A DNA stretch of 64,000 nucleotides from positions 1-64,000 of the forward strand of contig NZ_LBDA02000048.1 in assembly GCF_000980885.2 (NCBI RefSeq), read 5' to 3'. The notes beneath the pieces were generated by a model. That model worked only from the letters and a program-made list of their open reading frames with translations. It was not told where the DNA came from and ran no database searches. Positions 35,750 to 44,476 of this stretch are shown here, piece by piece. The translations under genes were made by a program, and so were the position numbers. This DNA is from Streptomyces malaysiense (GTDB taxonomy: Bacteria > Actinomycetota > Actinomycetes > Streptomycetales > Streptomycetaceae). The first letter of the stretch is position 1. Every line of letters begins with the position of its first letter.

Positions 35750-36480
35750 TCGGCGCCGCCCTGCCGCAGGACGTAGCCCACGCCCCGCACGGTGTGCACC
35801 AGCCGGGGCTCCCCGCCCGCCTCGGTCTTGCGGCGCAGGTACATCACGTACACGTCGAGGGAGTTGGAGGACGGCTCGAAGTCGAAGCCCCAGACCGCCT
35901 TGAGGATCTGTTCCCGGGTGAGGACCTGGCGCGGGTGCGCCAGGAACATCTCCAGGAGCGTGAACTCGGTGCGGGTCAGCTCGACCGGCCGGCCGCCCCG
36001 CGTGACCTCCCGGGTCGCGAGGTCCATGCGCAGGTCGCCGAAGGTGAGGGCCTCGTCCGCCTGGGCCGCCGGGGAGACGGCGGCCGCGTAGGAGCTGCGC
36101 CGCAGCAGGGCGCGGATCCGGGCGAACAGCTCGTCCAGCTCGAAGGGCTTGACGAGGTAGTCGTCGGCGCCCGCGTCCAGGCCGGTCACCCGGTCGCCGA
36201 CCGTGTCGCGGGCGGTGAGCATGAGGATCGGGAGGGTGTCCCCGCCGCCGCGGATGCGGCGGGCCGCCGTCAGACCGTCCATCCGGGGCATCTGGATGTC
36301 CAGGACGACCAGGTCCGGCTGGTACGCCGCGGCCTTCTCCAGCGCGTCCGCGCCGTCGACGGCGACCTCCGTGTCGTACCCCTCGAAGGCGAGGGAGCGC
36401 TGGAGCGCCTCGCGTACGGCCGGCTCGTCGTCGACGATCAGGATGCGCTGGGTGTCACGGTCGCCTTCGGCGGGGCTCAT
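35746..36480 (-). CDS. OmpR-family response regulator
   Basis: 244 residues from ATG 36480. Receiver domain with phospho-acceptor Asp in LVVLDIQMPRMDG, conserved Thr in LMLTARD and Lys in DYLVKPFE. C-terminal winged helix with TLLEMFLAHPRQVLTREQIL and VDVYVMYLRRK-like recognition region. First gene of the regulator-kinase pair. The upstream gap to 36606 must carry the promoter. Confidence 0.92.
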   Translation of the reverse strand: MSPAEGDRDTQRILIVDDEPAVREALQRSLAFEGYDTEVAVDGADALEKAAAYQPDLVVLDIQMPRMDGLTAARRIRGGGDTLPILMLTARDTVGDRVTGLDAGADDYLVKPFELDELFARIRALLRRSSYAAAVSPAAQADEALTFGDLRMDLATREVTRGGRPVELTRTEFTLLEMFLAHPRQVLTREQILKAVWGFDFEPSSNSLDVYVMYLRRKTEAGGEPRLVHTVRGVGYVLRQGGAE

Positions 36481-36605
36481 GCTCGCGATTCCTTGTGGAG
36501 ATGGGTCGTGTGGTGGGGTTCGTCCGTGTTCGGGTCGTTCGGGGGACTTGGTGAAGCGTCCTCCAGCCTCCCATGGTGCCGGGCCGGGAGGCACGGACGC
36601 CAAGA

Positions 36606-36854
36606 TCAGGCCGTGAGGGCCGCGAGATTGCGCATCGCCGTCAGCCGGTGCAGCGGCACCTTGTGGCCCCGGCGGTGGTGCCGGTCGGCGGAGCTGCGGC
36701 GCAGTCCCATCAGCTGGGGGACGTGTGCCGGGACGATCTCCGCGGCGCGGGGTTCGGGGGCGGCCGGCGTGTGCAGCCGGCGCGCCACCGCGAGGGCGAC
36801 GACGAGGTCGGCCGGGCCGAGGCCCGCTTCCCGGTGGAAGGTCAGCTGGATCAT
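36606..36854 (-). CDS. Small basic protein, unknown function
   Basis: 82 residues from ATG 36854 with GGAGG 7 bases upstream. N-terminal MIQLTFHREAGLGPADLVVA and then a Pro/Ala stretch. The C-terminal half is very basic (SSADRHHRRGHKVPLHRLTA). It lies between the HtrA gene and the response regulator on the same strand. The good ribosome site supports it. No domain recognised. Confidence 0.5.
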   Translation of the reverse strand: MIQLTFHREAGLGPADLVVALAVARRLHTPAAPEPRAAEIVPAHVPQLMGLRRSSADRHHRRGHKVPLHRLTAMRNLAALTA

Positions 36855-36897
36855 GATGTTCCTCCAGACACCCCGAGTGGCGCTGAAAGGTCCTGGT

Positions 36898-36941
36898 GAG
36901 GACCGGGTGAGGCCCCGATGAGGACCGGCTGAGGCCCTGGT
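36898..36941. repeat. Two 22-base direct repeats
   Basis: Units begin GAGGACCGGGTGAGGCC (36898) and GAGGACCGGCTGAGGCC (36920). They sit between the HtrA gene stop (36947) and the small gene at 36606-36854. Purpose unknown; possibly transcript processing or slippage. Confidence 0.5.
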
Positions 36942-36946
36942 GGGCC

Positions 36947-38002
36947 CTAGTTCCGCCCGCCCGACCGCAGCTTGGCCAGGTCGGACTTGACCGTGTTGAC
37001 GGGGATCGCGAAGCCGAGGCCGATGCTGCCCGCGTCCGAGGACGAGGACGCCTGCTGGCTCGACGAGTACATCGCGGAGTTGATGCCGATGATGTTGCCG
37101 GCCGCGTCGATCAGCGCGCCGCCGGAGTTGCCGGGGTTGAGGGAGGCGTCCGTCTGGATCGCCTTGTACGTCGTGGTGGACGAGCCGGTGTCGCCGTTGA
37201 AGTTGCGGCCGCCGAACTGGAACGGCCAGCTTCCGTCGCCGCCCTGGCCCTGCGCCTGGCTCTCGTCGGTGGGCACGGTGACGTCCCGGTCGAGCGCCGA
37301 GACGATGCCGCTGGTGACGGTGCCGGTCAGGCCCTCGGGCGAGCCGATCGCCACGACCGAGTCGCCGACCTGCACCCCGCTGGAGTCGCCGAGGGCCGCC
37401 GCCCGCAGCCCCGAGGCACCCTCCAGCTTGATCAGCGCGAGGTCCTTGGAGCTGTCGGTGCCCACCACGTCGGCGGTGTAGCTGTGCCCATCGCTGGTGC
37501 GCACCTTGACCGACTGCGCGCCCGCGATGACGTGGTTGTTGGTGACGATCTCCCCGTTGGACGAGATGACCACGCCGGAGCCGGTCGAGGAGCCGTTGGC
37601 GAGGGTGGCGTTGATCTCCACCACGCTCGGGCTGACCGCGGCCGCGATCGCGGCGACATCGCCCTTCTTGCCGGCCGGCACCACGGCGGTGCTGGTCCCG
37701 GTGGCGGTCACGCCGTCCTTCCCGGTCAGCTCCTGGAAGCCGTAAGCGGTGGCGCCGCCGACCGCGGCCGCGACGATCGCGACCGCCGCGAGGAGGGCGG
37801 CCGAGCCCCGGGCGCGCCCGCGCCTGCGCTCCGGCGGCTGCTCCGGCTCGACGGGCGGCAGGGGCGAGGTGGCCGTCGGCTCGTACGCCGGCGGGGGCGG
37901 CCACTCCGGGTTCACGGGAGCGGAGTAGCCGTACTGCTGACTGTACGGACCCTGCGGATCGTCGTAGTCGTACTCGCCGCTGCGGCGGAAGCTCTCGGTC
38001 AT
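36947..38002 (-). CDS. Membrane-anchored HtrA-like serine protease without PDZ
   Basis: 351 residues from ATG 38002 with GGGAGG 8 bases upstream. Cytosolic Tyr/Pro/Glu-rich N-terminus of about 60 residues, one membrane helix (about 68-88), then a trypsin-like domain with His157 (TNNHVIA), Asp187 (SSKDLALIKL) and Ser293 (NPGNSGGALID). The chain ends about 60 residues after the catalytic Ser, so no PDZ domain is present, unlike typical HtrA. It probably processes envelope proteins in stress. It lies upstream of the two-component genes on the same strand. Confidence 0.9.
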   Translation of the reverse strand: MTESFRRSGEYDYDDPQGPYSQQYGYSAPVNPEWPPPPAYEPTATSPLPPVEPEQPPERRRGRARGSAALLAAVAIVAAAVGGATAYGFQELTGKDGVTATGTSTAVVPAGKKGDVAAIAAAVSPSVVEINATLANGSSTGSGVVISSNGEIVTNNHVIAGAQSVKVRTSDGHSYTADVVGTDSSKDLALIKLEGASGLRAAALGDSSGVQVGDSVVAIGSPEGLTGTVTSGIVSALDRDVTVPTDESQAQGQGGDGSWPFQFGGRNFNGDTGSSTTTYKAIQTDASLNPGNSGGALIDAAGNIIGINSAMYSSSQQASSSSDAGSIGLGFAIPVNTVKSDLAKLRSGGRN

Positions 38003-38144
38003 GCAAGAAGCCTCCCCGGTGACCATGAGAGCTTCCTGAGTGCTCGCTGAAAAGCCCGGCAGAACCTCGTTTGCCCGATATAAAGACGCCTCTCGGCGCT
38101 CGGCGACGGCTCTCACCGGCCTCCAAGGAGCGCCGACGACGTTG

Positions 38145-39170
38145 TCAGTGCCCGCAGCCGCAGGAGGGGCGCACCACCAGCCGGGAGGGGAACGTCTTCA
38201 GCCGCTCGCGCCGGGACCCCGCCACCCGCAGCCCGTCGTCCAGCACCAGGTCGACCGCCGCCCGCGCCATCGCCGAACGGTCCGAGGCGATCGTGGTCAG
38301 CGGCGGATCGGCGAACGCGGCCTCCTTGATGTCGTCGAAGCCCGCCACGGCCAGCTGGCCGGGCACGTCGATGCGCAGCTCGCGGGCGGCCCGCAGCACG
38401 CCGATCGCCTGGTCGTCGGTGGAGCAGAACATCGCCGGGGGCCGCCGCGGCCCGGACAGGATCTCCAGGGCCGCGCGATAGGCGTCGTACCGGTTGTACG
38501 GCGCCTCGAACAGCCGGCCCTCGGTGCTCAGGCCCGCCTCGGCCATGGCCCGCTTCCAGCCCTCGACGTGGTCGGAGACCGGGTCGCCGACGGCCGGGGT
38601 GTCCGCGGTGCCGCCCATGCAGGCGACGTAGGGGTGGCCGTGCTCCAGCAGGTGGCGCACGGCGAGCTGGGCGCCACCGAGGTCGTCCGTCACCACGGCG
38701 ACGTCGTCGATGGCCTCGGGCCGCTCGTGCAGCAGCACCACGCGGGCGTCCCAGGCGTCGATCTCGGCGGCGGCCTGGCCGTTCAGCGCGTGGCTGACCA
38801 GGATCAGGCCGGAGACCCGCATCCCGAGGAAGGCACGCAGATAGTGGACCTCACGCTCGGCGATGTAGTCGGTGTTGCCGACCAGCACCATCTTGCCGCG
38901 CTCGGAGGCGGCCTGTTCCACGGCGTGCGCCATCTCCCCGAAGAAGGGCTGGCGGGCGTCCGGGATGATCAGCCCTATGAGGTCGGTGCGCCGGGACGCC
39001 ATCGCCTGGGCGACCCGGTCCGGGCGGTACCCCAGCTCCTTGATCGCGGCGAGGACACGCTCGCGCGTGGCCGGGGCGACCGGCCGGGGTCCGTTGTTGA
39101 TGACATAGCTGACGACGGCGGTGGAAGTCCCCGCCAGCCGCGCCACATCATCCCTAGTCACCTTGGCCAC
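38145..39170 (-). CDS. LacI family transcriptional regulator
   Basis: 341 residues. N-terminal LacI helix-turn-helix VTRDDVARLAGTSTAVVSYVIN and hinge GYRPDRVAQAMASRR, then a periplasmic-binding-protein-like effector domain with LIIPDARQPFFGEMAHAVEQ and VAGFDDI. C-terminus SCGCGH has clustered Cys, seen in several actinobacterial LacI proteins. No sugar gene is adjacent, so effector and targets are unknown. Confidence 0.9.
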   Translation of the reverse strand: MAKVTRDDVARLAGTSTAVVSYVINNGPRPVAPATRERVLAAIKELGYRPDRVAQAMASRRTDLIGLIIPDARQPFFGEMAHAVEQAASERGKMVLVGNTDYIAEREVHYLRAFLGMRVSGLILVSHALNGQAAAEIDAWDARVVLLHERPEAIDDVAVVTDDLGGAQLAVRHLLEHGHPYVACMGGTADTPAVGDPVSDHVEGWKRAMAEAGLSTEGRLFEAPYNRYDAYRAALEILSGPRRPPAMFCSTDDQAIGVLRAARELRIDVPGQLAVAGFDDIKEAAFADPPLTTIASDRSAMARAAVDLVLDDGLRVAGSRRERLKTFPSRLVVRPSCGCGH

Positions 39171-39256
39171 GCGCGGAGTCTACGCGGATTGACCCAGTTC
39201 GGGCAGGGTGTTCCGCGCTCTCGCCGTGCGCGGGTAATCGTCGGGACGTGTGGGGA

Positions 39257-40036
39257 TCAGGCGTCCGCGTGGACCTCGTCCGCGACCGGGGCGCCGGACG
39301 CGTCCGCATCGTCCGCCTTGGTCCGGTTCGCCTTCGCCTTGGCCTCGTCCCCGCCCCGGTCGCCCTTCTCCGGGGTGACGAATCGATAACCGACGTTCCG
39401 TACGGTGCCGATCAGCGACTCGTGCTCCGGGCCGAGCTTGGCCCGCAGCCGCCGTACGTGCACGTCGACGGTCCGGGTGCCGCCGAAGTAGTCGTAGCCC
39501 CACACCTCCTGGAGCAGCTGGGCGCGGGTGAAGACCCGGCCCGGGTGCTGGGCGAGGTACTTCAGCAGCTCGAACTCCTTGAAGGTCAGGTCGAGGACCC
39601 GGCCCTTGAGCTTGGCGGAGTAGGTCGCCTCGTCCACCGAGAGGTCGCCGTTGCGGATCTCCATCGGCGAGTCGTCGTGCGTGAGCTGCTGGCGCCCCAT
39701 GGCGAGCCGCAGCCGCGCCTCGACCTCCGCCGGACCCGCCGTGTCGAGGAGCACGTCGTCCACGCCCCAGTCGGCGGTGACGGCGGCGAGGCCGCCCTCC
39801 GTGACCACGAGCAGCAGGGGACAGCCGGGACCGGTGGAGCGCAGCAGCTGGCACAGGCTGCGCACCTGCGGCAGGTCGCGGCGGCCGTCGACCAGGATGA
39901 CGTCGGCGCCGGGCGTGTCGACCAGTGCGGGGCCCTCGGCGGGAGCGACCCGCACGTTGTGCAGGAGCAGGCCGAGGGCCGGCAGGACCTCCGTCGACGG
40001 CTGAAGGGCGTTGGTCAGGAGCAGCAGAGAACTCAT
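39257..40036 (-). CDS. glnR: Global nitrogen regulator GlnR
   Basis: 259 residues from ATG 40036. OmpR-like architecture: an atypical receiver (SSLLLLTNALQPSTEVLPAL) with the Asp in GADVILVDGRRDL, no classical phosphorylation pocket, then a winged helix with LDLTFKEFELLKYLAQHPGR and TVDVHVRRLRAKLG. The tail after about 220 is charged and disordered. It controls nitrogen assimilation genes such as glnA and amtB. An orphan regulator with no kinase next to it, as expected for GlnR. Divergent from the hydrolase at 40216. Confidence 0.93.
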   Translation of the reverse strand: MSSLLLLTNALQPSTEVLPALGLLLHNVRVAPAEGPALVDTPGADVILVDGRRDLPQVRSLCQLLRSTGPGCPLLLVVTEGGLAAVTADWGVDDVLLDTAGPAEVEARLRLAMGRQQLTHDDSPMEIRNGDLSVDEATYSAKLKGRVLDLTFKEFELLKYLAQHPGRVFTRAQLLQEVWGYDYFGGTRTVDVHVRRLRAKLGPEHESLIGTVRNVGYRFVTPEKGDRGGDEAKAKANRTKADDADASGAPVADEVHADA

Positions 40037-40215
40037 ACGTCTGGTTCCTCCTCGGTCCCTGCGAGAACTGTGCGGACGGGCACTGCTCTGCGTTCCCGAA
40101 GGCCCGTACACCGGGGGACGCCGGGGGAGTCCCGCTCCGTATACAACGCTTCCGAAAGCACAAAAGGACCCGGTGGCAACGCTGCCCGAGTCCTCTGCCC
40201 AGCAGAATAGCCCAC

Positions 40216-41040
40216 ATGAGCATTCGCCCGGCAGGAGATGTGGCACGTTCCACCGTACGTCCGGATGACGAGACAGGCAGACCAGGTCCTGTCCGGACAT
40301 ACCTGCGCACGGCGGACGGCGTTCCGGTCGAGGCCGTATACGACCCGGGGGCGGCCGTATACGACCCGGACGCCCCGGTGCTGGTGGTCGCGCACGGCTT
40401 CACGGGGGACGTGGACCGCCCGCACGTACGAAGGGTGGCGGCCGGGCTCGCCCGTTACGGCGCCGTGGTGGCCTTCTCCTTCCGCGGCCACGGGCGCTCG
40501 GGCGGCCGCTCCACGGTCGGCGACAAGGAGGTCCTCGACCTCGCCGCCGCCGTCGCGTGGGCGCGCGGCTTCGGGCACGGGCGCGTGGCGGCCGTCGGCT
40601 TCTCGATGGGCGCCTCGGTGGTCCTGCGGCACGCGGCCCTGTGCCCCGGCACGGCGGACGCGGTGGTCGCGGTCAGTTCGCCCGCCCGCTGGTACTACCG
40701 GGGCACCGCCCCCATGCGCCGGCTGCACTGGCTGGTCACCCGGCCCGAGGGCCGCCTGGTCGGCCGCTACGGCCTGCGCACCCGCATCCACCACCGCGAC
40801 TGGGACCCGGTACCGCTCTCTCCCGCCGAGGCCGTCCCCCTGATCGCCCCCACCCCCCTGCTGATCGTGCACGGCGACCGCGACGGCTACTTCCCGCTCG
40901 ACCACCCCCGGATGCTCGCCGACGCCTCCGGCGGCCACGCCGAACTGTGGCTGGAGCCGGGCATGGGCCACGCGGAGCACGCCGCGGACGACGCCCTGGT
41001 GGACCGCATCGGGGACTGGGCCGCCCGCCGGTCCGGCTAG
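40216..41040 (+). CDS. Alpha/beta-fold hydrolase
   Basis: 274 residues from ATG 40216. Oxyanion region VVAHGFTGD, nucleophile elbow VGFSMGASV (Ser), acidic residue in LLIVHGDRDGYFP and His in GMGHAEHA. Similar to small esterases/peptidases of the BAAT/DUF1749-like group. Substrate unknown. It is divergent from glnR across 179 bases with no clear operator. Confidence 0.85.
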   Translation: MSIRPAGDVARSTVRPDDETGRPGPVRTYLRTADGVPVEAVYDPGAAVYDPDAPVLVVAHGFTGDVDRPHVRRVAAGLARYGAVVAFSFRGHGRSGGRSTVGDKEVLDLAAAVAWARGFGHGRVAAVGFSMGASVVLRHAALCPGTADAVVAVSSPARWYYRGTAPMRRLHWLVTRPEGRLVGRYGLRTRIHHRDWDPVPLSPAEAVPLIAPTPLLIVHGDRDGYFPLDHPRMLADASGGHAELWLEPGMGHAEHAADDALVDRIGDWAARRSG

Positions 41041-41091
41041 CCTGGCTTCCGTTACTTACTGACTTTTACCAGCCGTCGATTGAGGAACCAG

Positions 41092-41346
41092 ATGCCCAAG
41101 GTCACGGTGCGCTACTGGGCCGCCGCCAAGGCCGCGGCCGGTGTCGCCGAGGAGCCGTACGACGCGGCCACCCTTGCCGACGCGCTCACCGCCGTGCGCG
41201 CCCGGCACCCCGGTGAACTCACCCGCGTGCTCCAGCGCTGCTCCTACCTGATCGACGGCGACCCCGTCGGCACGCGCGCGCATGAGACGGTACGGCTGGC
41301 CGAGGGCGGCACGGTCGAGGTGCTCCCGCCGTTCGCAGGAGGGTGA
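41092..41346 (+). CDS. MoaD/ThiS family sulfur-carrier protein
   Basis: 84 residues from ATG 41092 (GAGGAA upstream; ATG 41080 is a weaker alternative). Ubiquitin-like fold with C-terminal PPFAGG, whose terminal Gly is adenylated and thiocarboxylated in this family. Possible roles are molybdopterin, cysteine or other sulfur transfer. No activating enzyme is adjacent. The membrane protein gene follows after 4 bases. Confidence 0.85.
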   Translation: MPKVTVRYWAAAKAAAGVAEEPYDAATLADALTAVRARHPGELTRVLQRCSYLIDGDPVGTRAHETVRLAEGGTVEVLPPFAGG

Positions 41347-41350
41347 GTCG

Positions 41351-42589
41351 ATGACCGACCAGCCGTATCAGGGCGTCCCGTACGAGGGCTACGACCCGTA
41401 CCAGCAGCCCGCCCCGCAGCAGGACTGGCAGGGGGCCGCCCCGCAGGGCGCCCAGGAGGGCTACGACCCCCAGCACACCCAGACCTGGCAGGGCCAGACC
41501 TGGGAGACCCGGACCCACGCGCCGGTACAGGCGCCACCGGAGGCGACGGCGTACCTGCCGCCGGTGACGGGGTACCCGCAACAGGGCTACCAGCAGGAGC
41601 AGCCGGGTACGGCTCAGCCGCAGTACCAGCAGATGGGCCACCCCGGCCCCCAGCCGATGGCGCAGATGCCGCAGCCGCACCCGACGGCACAGCCGCACCC
41701 GCAGCCGATGGCCGGACCGGGGCCGGCGACCCCCTCGGCCGCCGCGCCGGTCTCCGCGCCCGAGCCCCCCGCCGGGGAGGCTTCCGGTGACGGACCCTCC
41801 TACGGCCCCGCGACGCTCGCCGGCAACTCCAGGGTCACCGACGCGCAGCGGGCCCGCCTGGAGGGCCGTTCACCGATCATCGAGCCCGGGATGCAGCCGG
41901 CGCTGCTCACCGCGCTGCTCGGCCTGCTCCTGGCCGCGACGGCGGGCCTCGGCTCGTACGCCCTGGCCGTCCCGCTGGTGCTCCTCCAGGCCGTGACGGC
42001 GGCGGGCTGGTTCCGGCTCAACGGCATGTGGCCGGCCCGGCAGGGCATCGCGCTGGCCTTCGGGGGCGGTCTCGCGGCCGACGCCGCGGTCCTGGGCGCG
42101 GGCCGCGGCAACGCCCCCGCCGCGATCCTGGGCACCCTCGGCGTCTGGGTCCTGCTCTCCCTGGTCCTGCAGCTCCGCTCGCACGCCTCGCCGGACGAGC
42201 GGATGTACGGCCTGATGGCGACGGTCGCCTCCGCGGCTCTGGCGATCCTGGCCACCGGCTACCTGGGCGCCGACCCGCACGCCACCTCGGTGGGCGCCGC
42301 CGCGGTGGCGGTCGCCGCGGTGACGCGTGCGCTGCCGCTGCCGACCCCGGCGTCGGTCGTGGTCTCGCTGCTCGCCGCGGCGGGCGCGGGCATCGCCGTG
42401 GGCGGCATGACCGGCCTCGGCGCGGACGGCGCCCTGCTGGGCGCCCTGGCCGGCGCCTGCGCCCTGGTCGGCCACCGCGTCGCCGGCTACGACTACCCCT
42501 CCCGCTTCGTGCACTTCACCGCGGGTGTCGCCCTGCCGCTGTCGGCGGCGGCACCGGTGGTGTGGGCACTGGGACGGGTGCTGGGCTAG
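41351..42589 (+). CDS. Membrane protein with Gln/Pro/Tyr-rich N-terminus
   Basis: 412 residues from ATG 41351. Residues 1-160 are low-complexity (YQQPAPQQDWQGAAPQ, QGYQQEQPG), followed by about eight or nine hydrophobic helices (LLTALLGLLLAATAGLGSYALAVPLVLLQ, ...VVSLLAAAGAGIAVGGM). Known in Streptomyces as a conserved hypothetical. Likely coupled with the MoaD-like gene by close spacing. No transport or enzyme motif seen. Confidence 0.75.
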   Translation: MTDQPYQGVPYEGYDPYQQPAPQQDWQGAAPQGAQEGYDPQHTQTWQGQTWETRTHAPVQAPPEATAYLPPVTGYPQQGYQQEQPGTAQPQYQQMGHPGPQPMAQMPQPHPTAQPHPQPMAGPGPATPSAAAPVSAPEPPAGEASGDGPSYGPATLAGNSRVTDAQRARLEGRSPIIEPGMQPALLTALLGLLLAATAGLGSYALAVPLVLLQAVTAAGWFRLNGMWPARQGIALAFGGGLAADAAVLGAGRGNAPAAILGTLGVWVLLSLVLQLRSHASPDERMYGLMATVASAALAILATGYLGADPHATSVGAAAVAVAAVTRALPLPTPASVVVSLLAAAGAGIAVGGMTGLGADGALLGALAGACALVGHRVAGYDYPSRFVHFTAGVALPLSAAAPVVWALGRVLG

Positions 42590-42670
42590 GCGCCGGTCGG
42601 ACGGCTCCGGCGTTTGTCCGCCACGGCCTGGTCGGTACGCCGGGCGTCGTACGGCACTTGCGGCCGTCGC

Positions 42671-42949
42671 TCACCGCCCGGCCCTGACCCCGCTCACGAA
42701 GGCCGCCCAGGCGGGGGCGCCGAAGAGGAGGGGGGTGCGGGTGGTGTCCTTGCTGTCGCGGACGGGGACGAGGGCGGGGAGGTTGTCGGCGAACTCCAAG
42801 CACTGGCCGCCGTCCTGGTTGCTGTACGAGCTCTTGCGCCAGGCGGCGCCGTGGAGGAGGTCGTCGGAGACCTCGACGCAGGCGCCGCCGTCCGAGTTGC
42901 TGTAGCTGCTCTTGCGCCACGTGATGGTGCTCAAGTCGATGGCTCGCAT
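42671..42949 (-). CDS. DUF397 protein with two repeats
   Basis: 92 residues. Two copies of the DUF397 core: ITWRKSSYSNSDGGACVEVSDD and AAWRKSSYSNQDGGQCLEFADN, the first shortened. C-terminal VPVRDSKDTTRTPLLF segment completes the family. DUF397 partners of XRE regulators act in Streptomyces development in the WhiJ style. It overlaps the regulator gene upstream by 19 bases. Confidence 0.88.
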   Translation of the reverse strand: MRAIDLSTITWRKSSYSNSDGGACVEVSDDLLHGAAWRKSSYSNQDGGQCLEFADNLPALVPVRDSKDTTRTPLLFGAPAWAAFVSGVRAGR

Positions 42950-43773
42950 GGCGCTTCCTCCAGCATCCGCTTGATGAACTCCCGCGATCTGTCCGGAGAC
43001 AGGGCCAAATCGCGTACCCGATCGTATCGGAGCTGGAGCGCCTCAACAGCTGTTGCCTCTTGGACGAGTTCGCCCGAATATCCCGTCTCGATCCAGACTG
43101 CGGACCGACCGTCGGCGCCTCGCAGGAACATGGCGTCAGTGTTCGACAGCCCGTGCAGGCCAGACGACAACGGCAGTACCTGAACGGTGACGTTCGGGTG
43201 CTTCACAACCTCCAGGAGATGGCTCAATTGCGCACGCCATGCCTCCGGGTCGCGAAGCGGGCTACGCATCACGGTCTCGGCGAGGATAGTGCGGAACTGC
43301 GGTGCCCCGTCCACGAGTAGCAGTTCGCGACGCCCCATGCGAGCCGCTACTTGCGCATCCAGGTCCGCCCCGCTCAACCCGCCCTGCTGGAGTAGCTCCG
43401 CTGCGTATTCAGGGGTTTGCAGAACACCAGGCAGATTCGAAGCGGCGAAGTGCCACATACTCACCGCGCCCGCCTCCCGCAGCATGTACTCCCGATACCG
43501 CTCCTTGAACTGCGTCGGGTCGGCCTTCGCCAGTTCCCACAGGGTGAGCAGCTTGTCGCCCGTGCCGTAGAACGTGTCCAGGGCCACCACGGTCTCCGGG
43601 CCCCCGAGCGACTGGCCTTTCTCCATCTTGCTGAAGAGGGTCGGGTCCCAGCCCACCTGCGCGGCCAACGCCCTGAAGGTCAGGTGCCGTTCTTCCCGGA
43701 GCAACCGCAACTCCTCGGCGAATCGAGCCCTCGGCTCCTGGCTGCGACCCGTGATCGCCCGTCGCTGCGGCAC
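42931..43773 (-). CDS. XRE family regulator with DUF5753
   Basis: 280 residues from GTG 43773 (GGGGAGGG upstream; an earlier GTG or ATG is possible). Helix-turn-helix at about 10-70 (LRLLREERHLTFRALAAQVGWDPTLFSKMEKG). DUF5753 effector-like domain after 90 (LPGVLQTPEYAAELLQ, QFRTILAETVMRSPL). Forms the typical WhiJ-type XRE/DUF397 pair with the gene it overlaps. Its target is probably the divergent pair at 43948-44444. Confidence 0.88.
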   Translation of the reverse strand: MPQRRAITGRSQEPRARFAEELRLLREERHLTFRALAAQVGWDPTLFSKMEKGQSLGGPETVVALDTFYGTGDKLLTLWELAKADPTQFKERYREYMLREAGAVSMWHFAASNLPGVLQTPEYAAELLQQGGLSGADLDAQVAARMGRRELLLVDGAPQFRTILAETVMRSPLRDPEAWRAQLSHLLEVVKHPNVTVQVLPLSSGLHGLSNTDAMFLRGADGRSAVWIETGYSGELVQEATAVEALQLRYDRVRDLALSPDRSREFIKRMLEEAPCEPST

Positions 43774-43947
43774 CGCGCCCTCCCCGGTTTGTGGAATTTG
43801 TGGCACATGGCCCGCGCGACCTGGCACAAGGCGCCGTTCCGCGCGTTCGCGCCTGCGTGCCGGGCCATCCTCGTATCAGGCCAGGAACCCGCAGAGTATT
43901 GCAATTGGCCGATTTCGTATAGAAGTTGGAGCAAAGGAGCAAAACAG

Positions 43948-44220
43948 ATGTGCACGGATCCAGCCACCCGGGACACCCGGGCCCGTCTCTACGACCGCGC
44001 CCGTCTCAGCGCCGAGGTGCGGATCGCCAACGAGCGGGCGGTGGCGCTGCCGCCGGACCCCGACGACCTGAGCCGGCCGCCCCGGCCGGTGCCGGGCTGC
44101 TCGGCGTGCCTGACGCTCGCGGAGCGGCGCGAGGCGGCACGCGCGGAGCGCGACCGCAGCGCGGAGACGGACGCGAACGTCGCGCTCCGCAGGCACCAGA
44201 GGGAGGAGCACCGCCCGTGA
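43948..44220 (+). CDS. Small hydrophilic protein next to XRE/DUF397 pair
   Basis: 90 residues from ATG 43948 with AAAGGAG 9 bases upstream. Features are TRDTRARLYDRARLSAEVRI and a Cys pair in GCSACLTLAERRE, with a long charged helix at the end. No membrane segment. The 3' end overlaps the GTG of the next gene (GTGA). No function recognised. Probably a target of the XRE regulator. Confidence 0.65.
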   Translation: MCTDPATRDTRARLYDRARLSAEVRIANERAVALPPDPDDLSRPPRPVPGCSACLTLAERREAARAERDRSAETDANVALRRHQREEHRP

Positions 44221-44444
44221 CCGGGAACGACGAGAACCGGGCCCCGCTGAACCTCGGATACGCGATCCCGCCGCCGCTGTTTCCGCCGCCGGCCCGGCCG
44301 CCCCGGCCCGAAGTCCCCGCCCCCGGCGTCGTGCCGCGCCGGCGTCACCGTGCCCGCAGGGTCGACGGCGCGTTCGTGAGCGGCGCGCTGTCAGTGCTCA
44401 GCCTGGCGGGTCTGCTGGTGGCACTCGCCGTGGTGGCGGTCTGA
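44217..44444 (+). CDS. Small Pro-rich single-helix membrane protein
   Basis: 75 residues from GTG 44217, overlapping the previous gene by 4 bases. Pro-rich N-terminus (YAIPPPLFPPPARPPRP), basic patch RRRHRARR, then a membrane helix (ALSVLSLAGLLVALAVVAV). Topology suggests the N-terminus inside. Translationally coupled to the preceding gene. Confidence 0.6.
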   Translation: MTGNDENRAPLNLGYAIPPPLFPPPARPPRPEVPAPGVVPRRRHRARRVDGAFVSGALSVLSLAGLLVALAVVAV

Positions 44445-44476
44445 GCCGCGCTCGCACCGCGGGCTACCCTTCCGGC

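Noticed and set aside
36898..36941. Small mobile repeat
   Set aside because: Only two 22-base units with mismatches and no flanking target duplication. Treated as a plain direct repeat.
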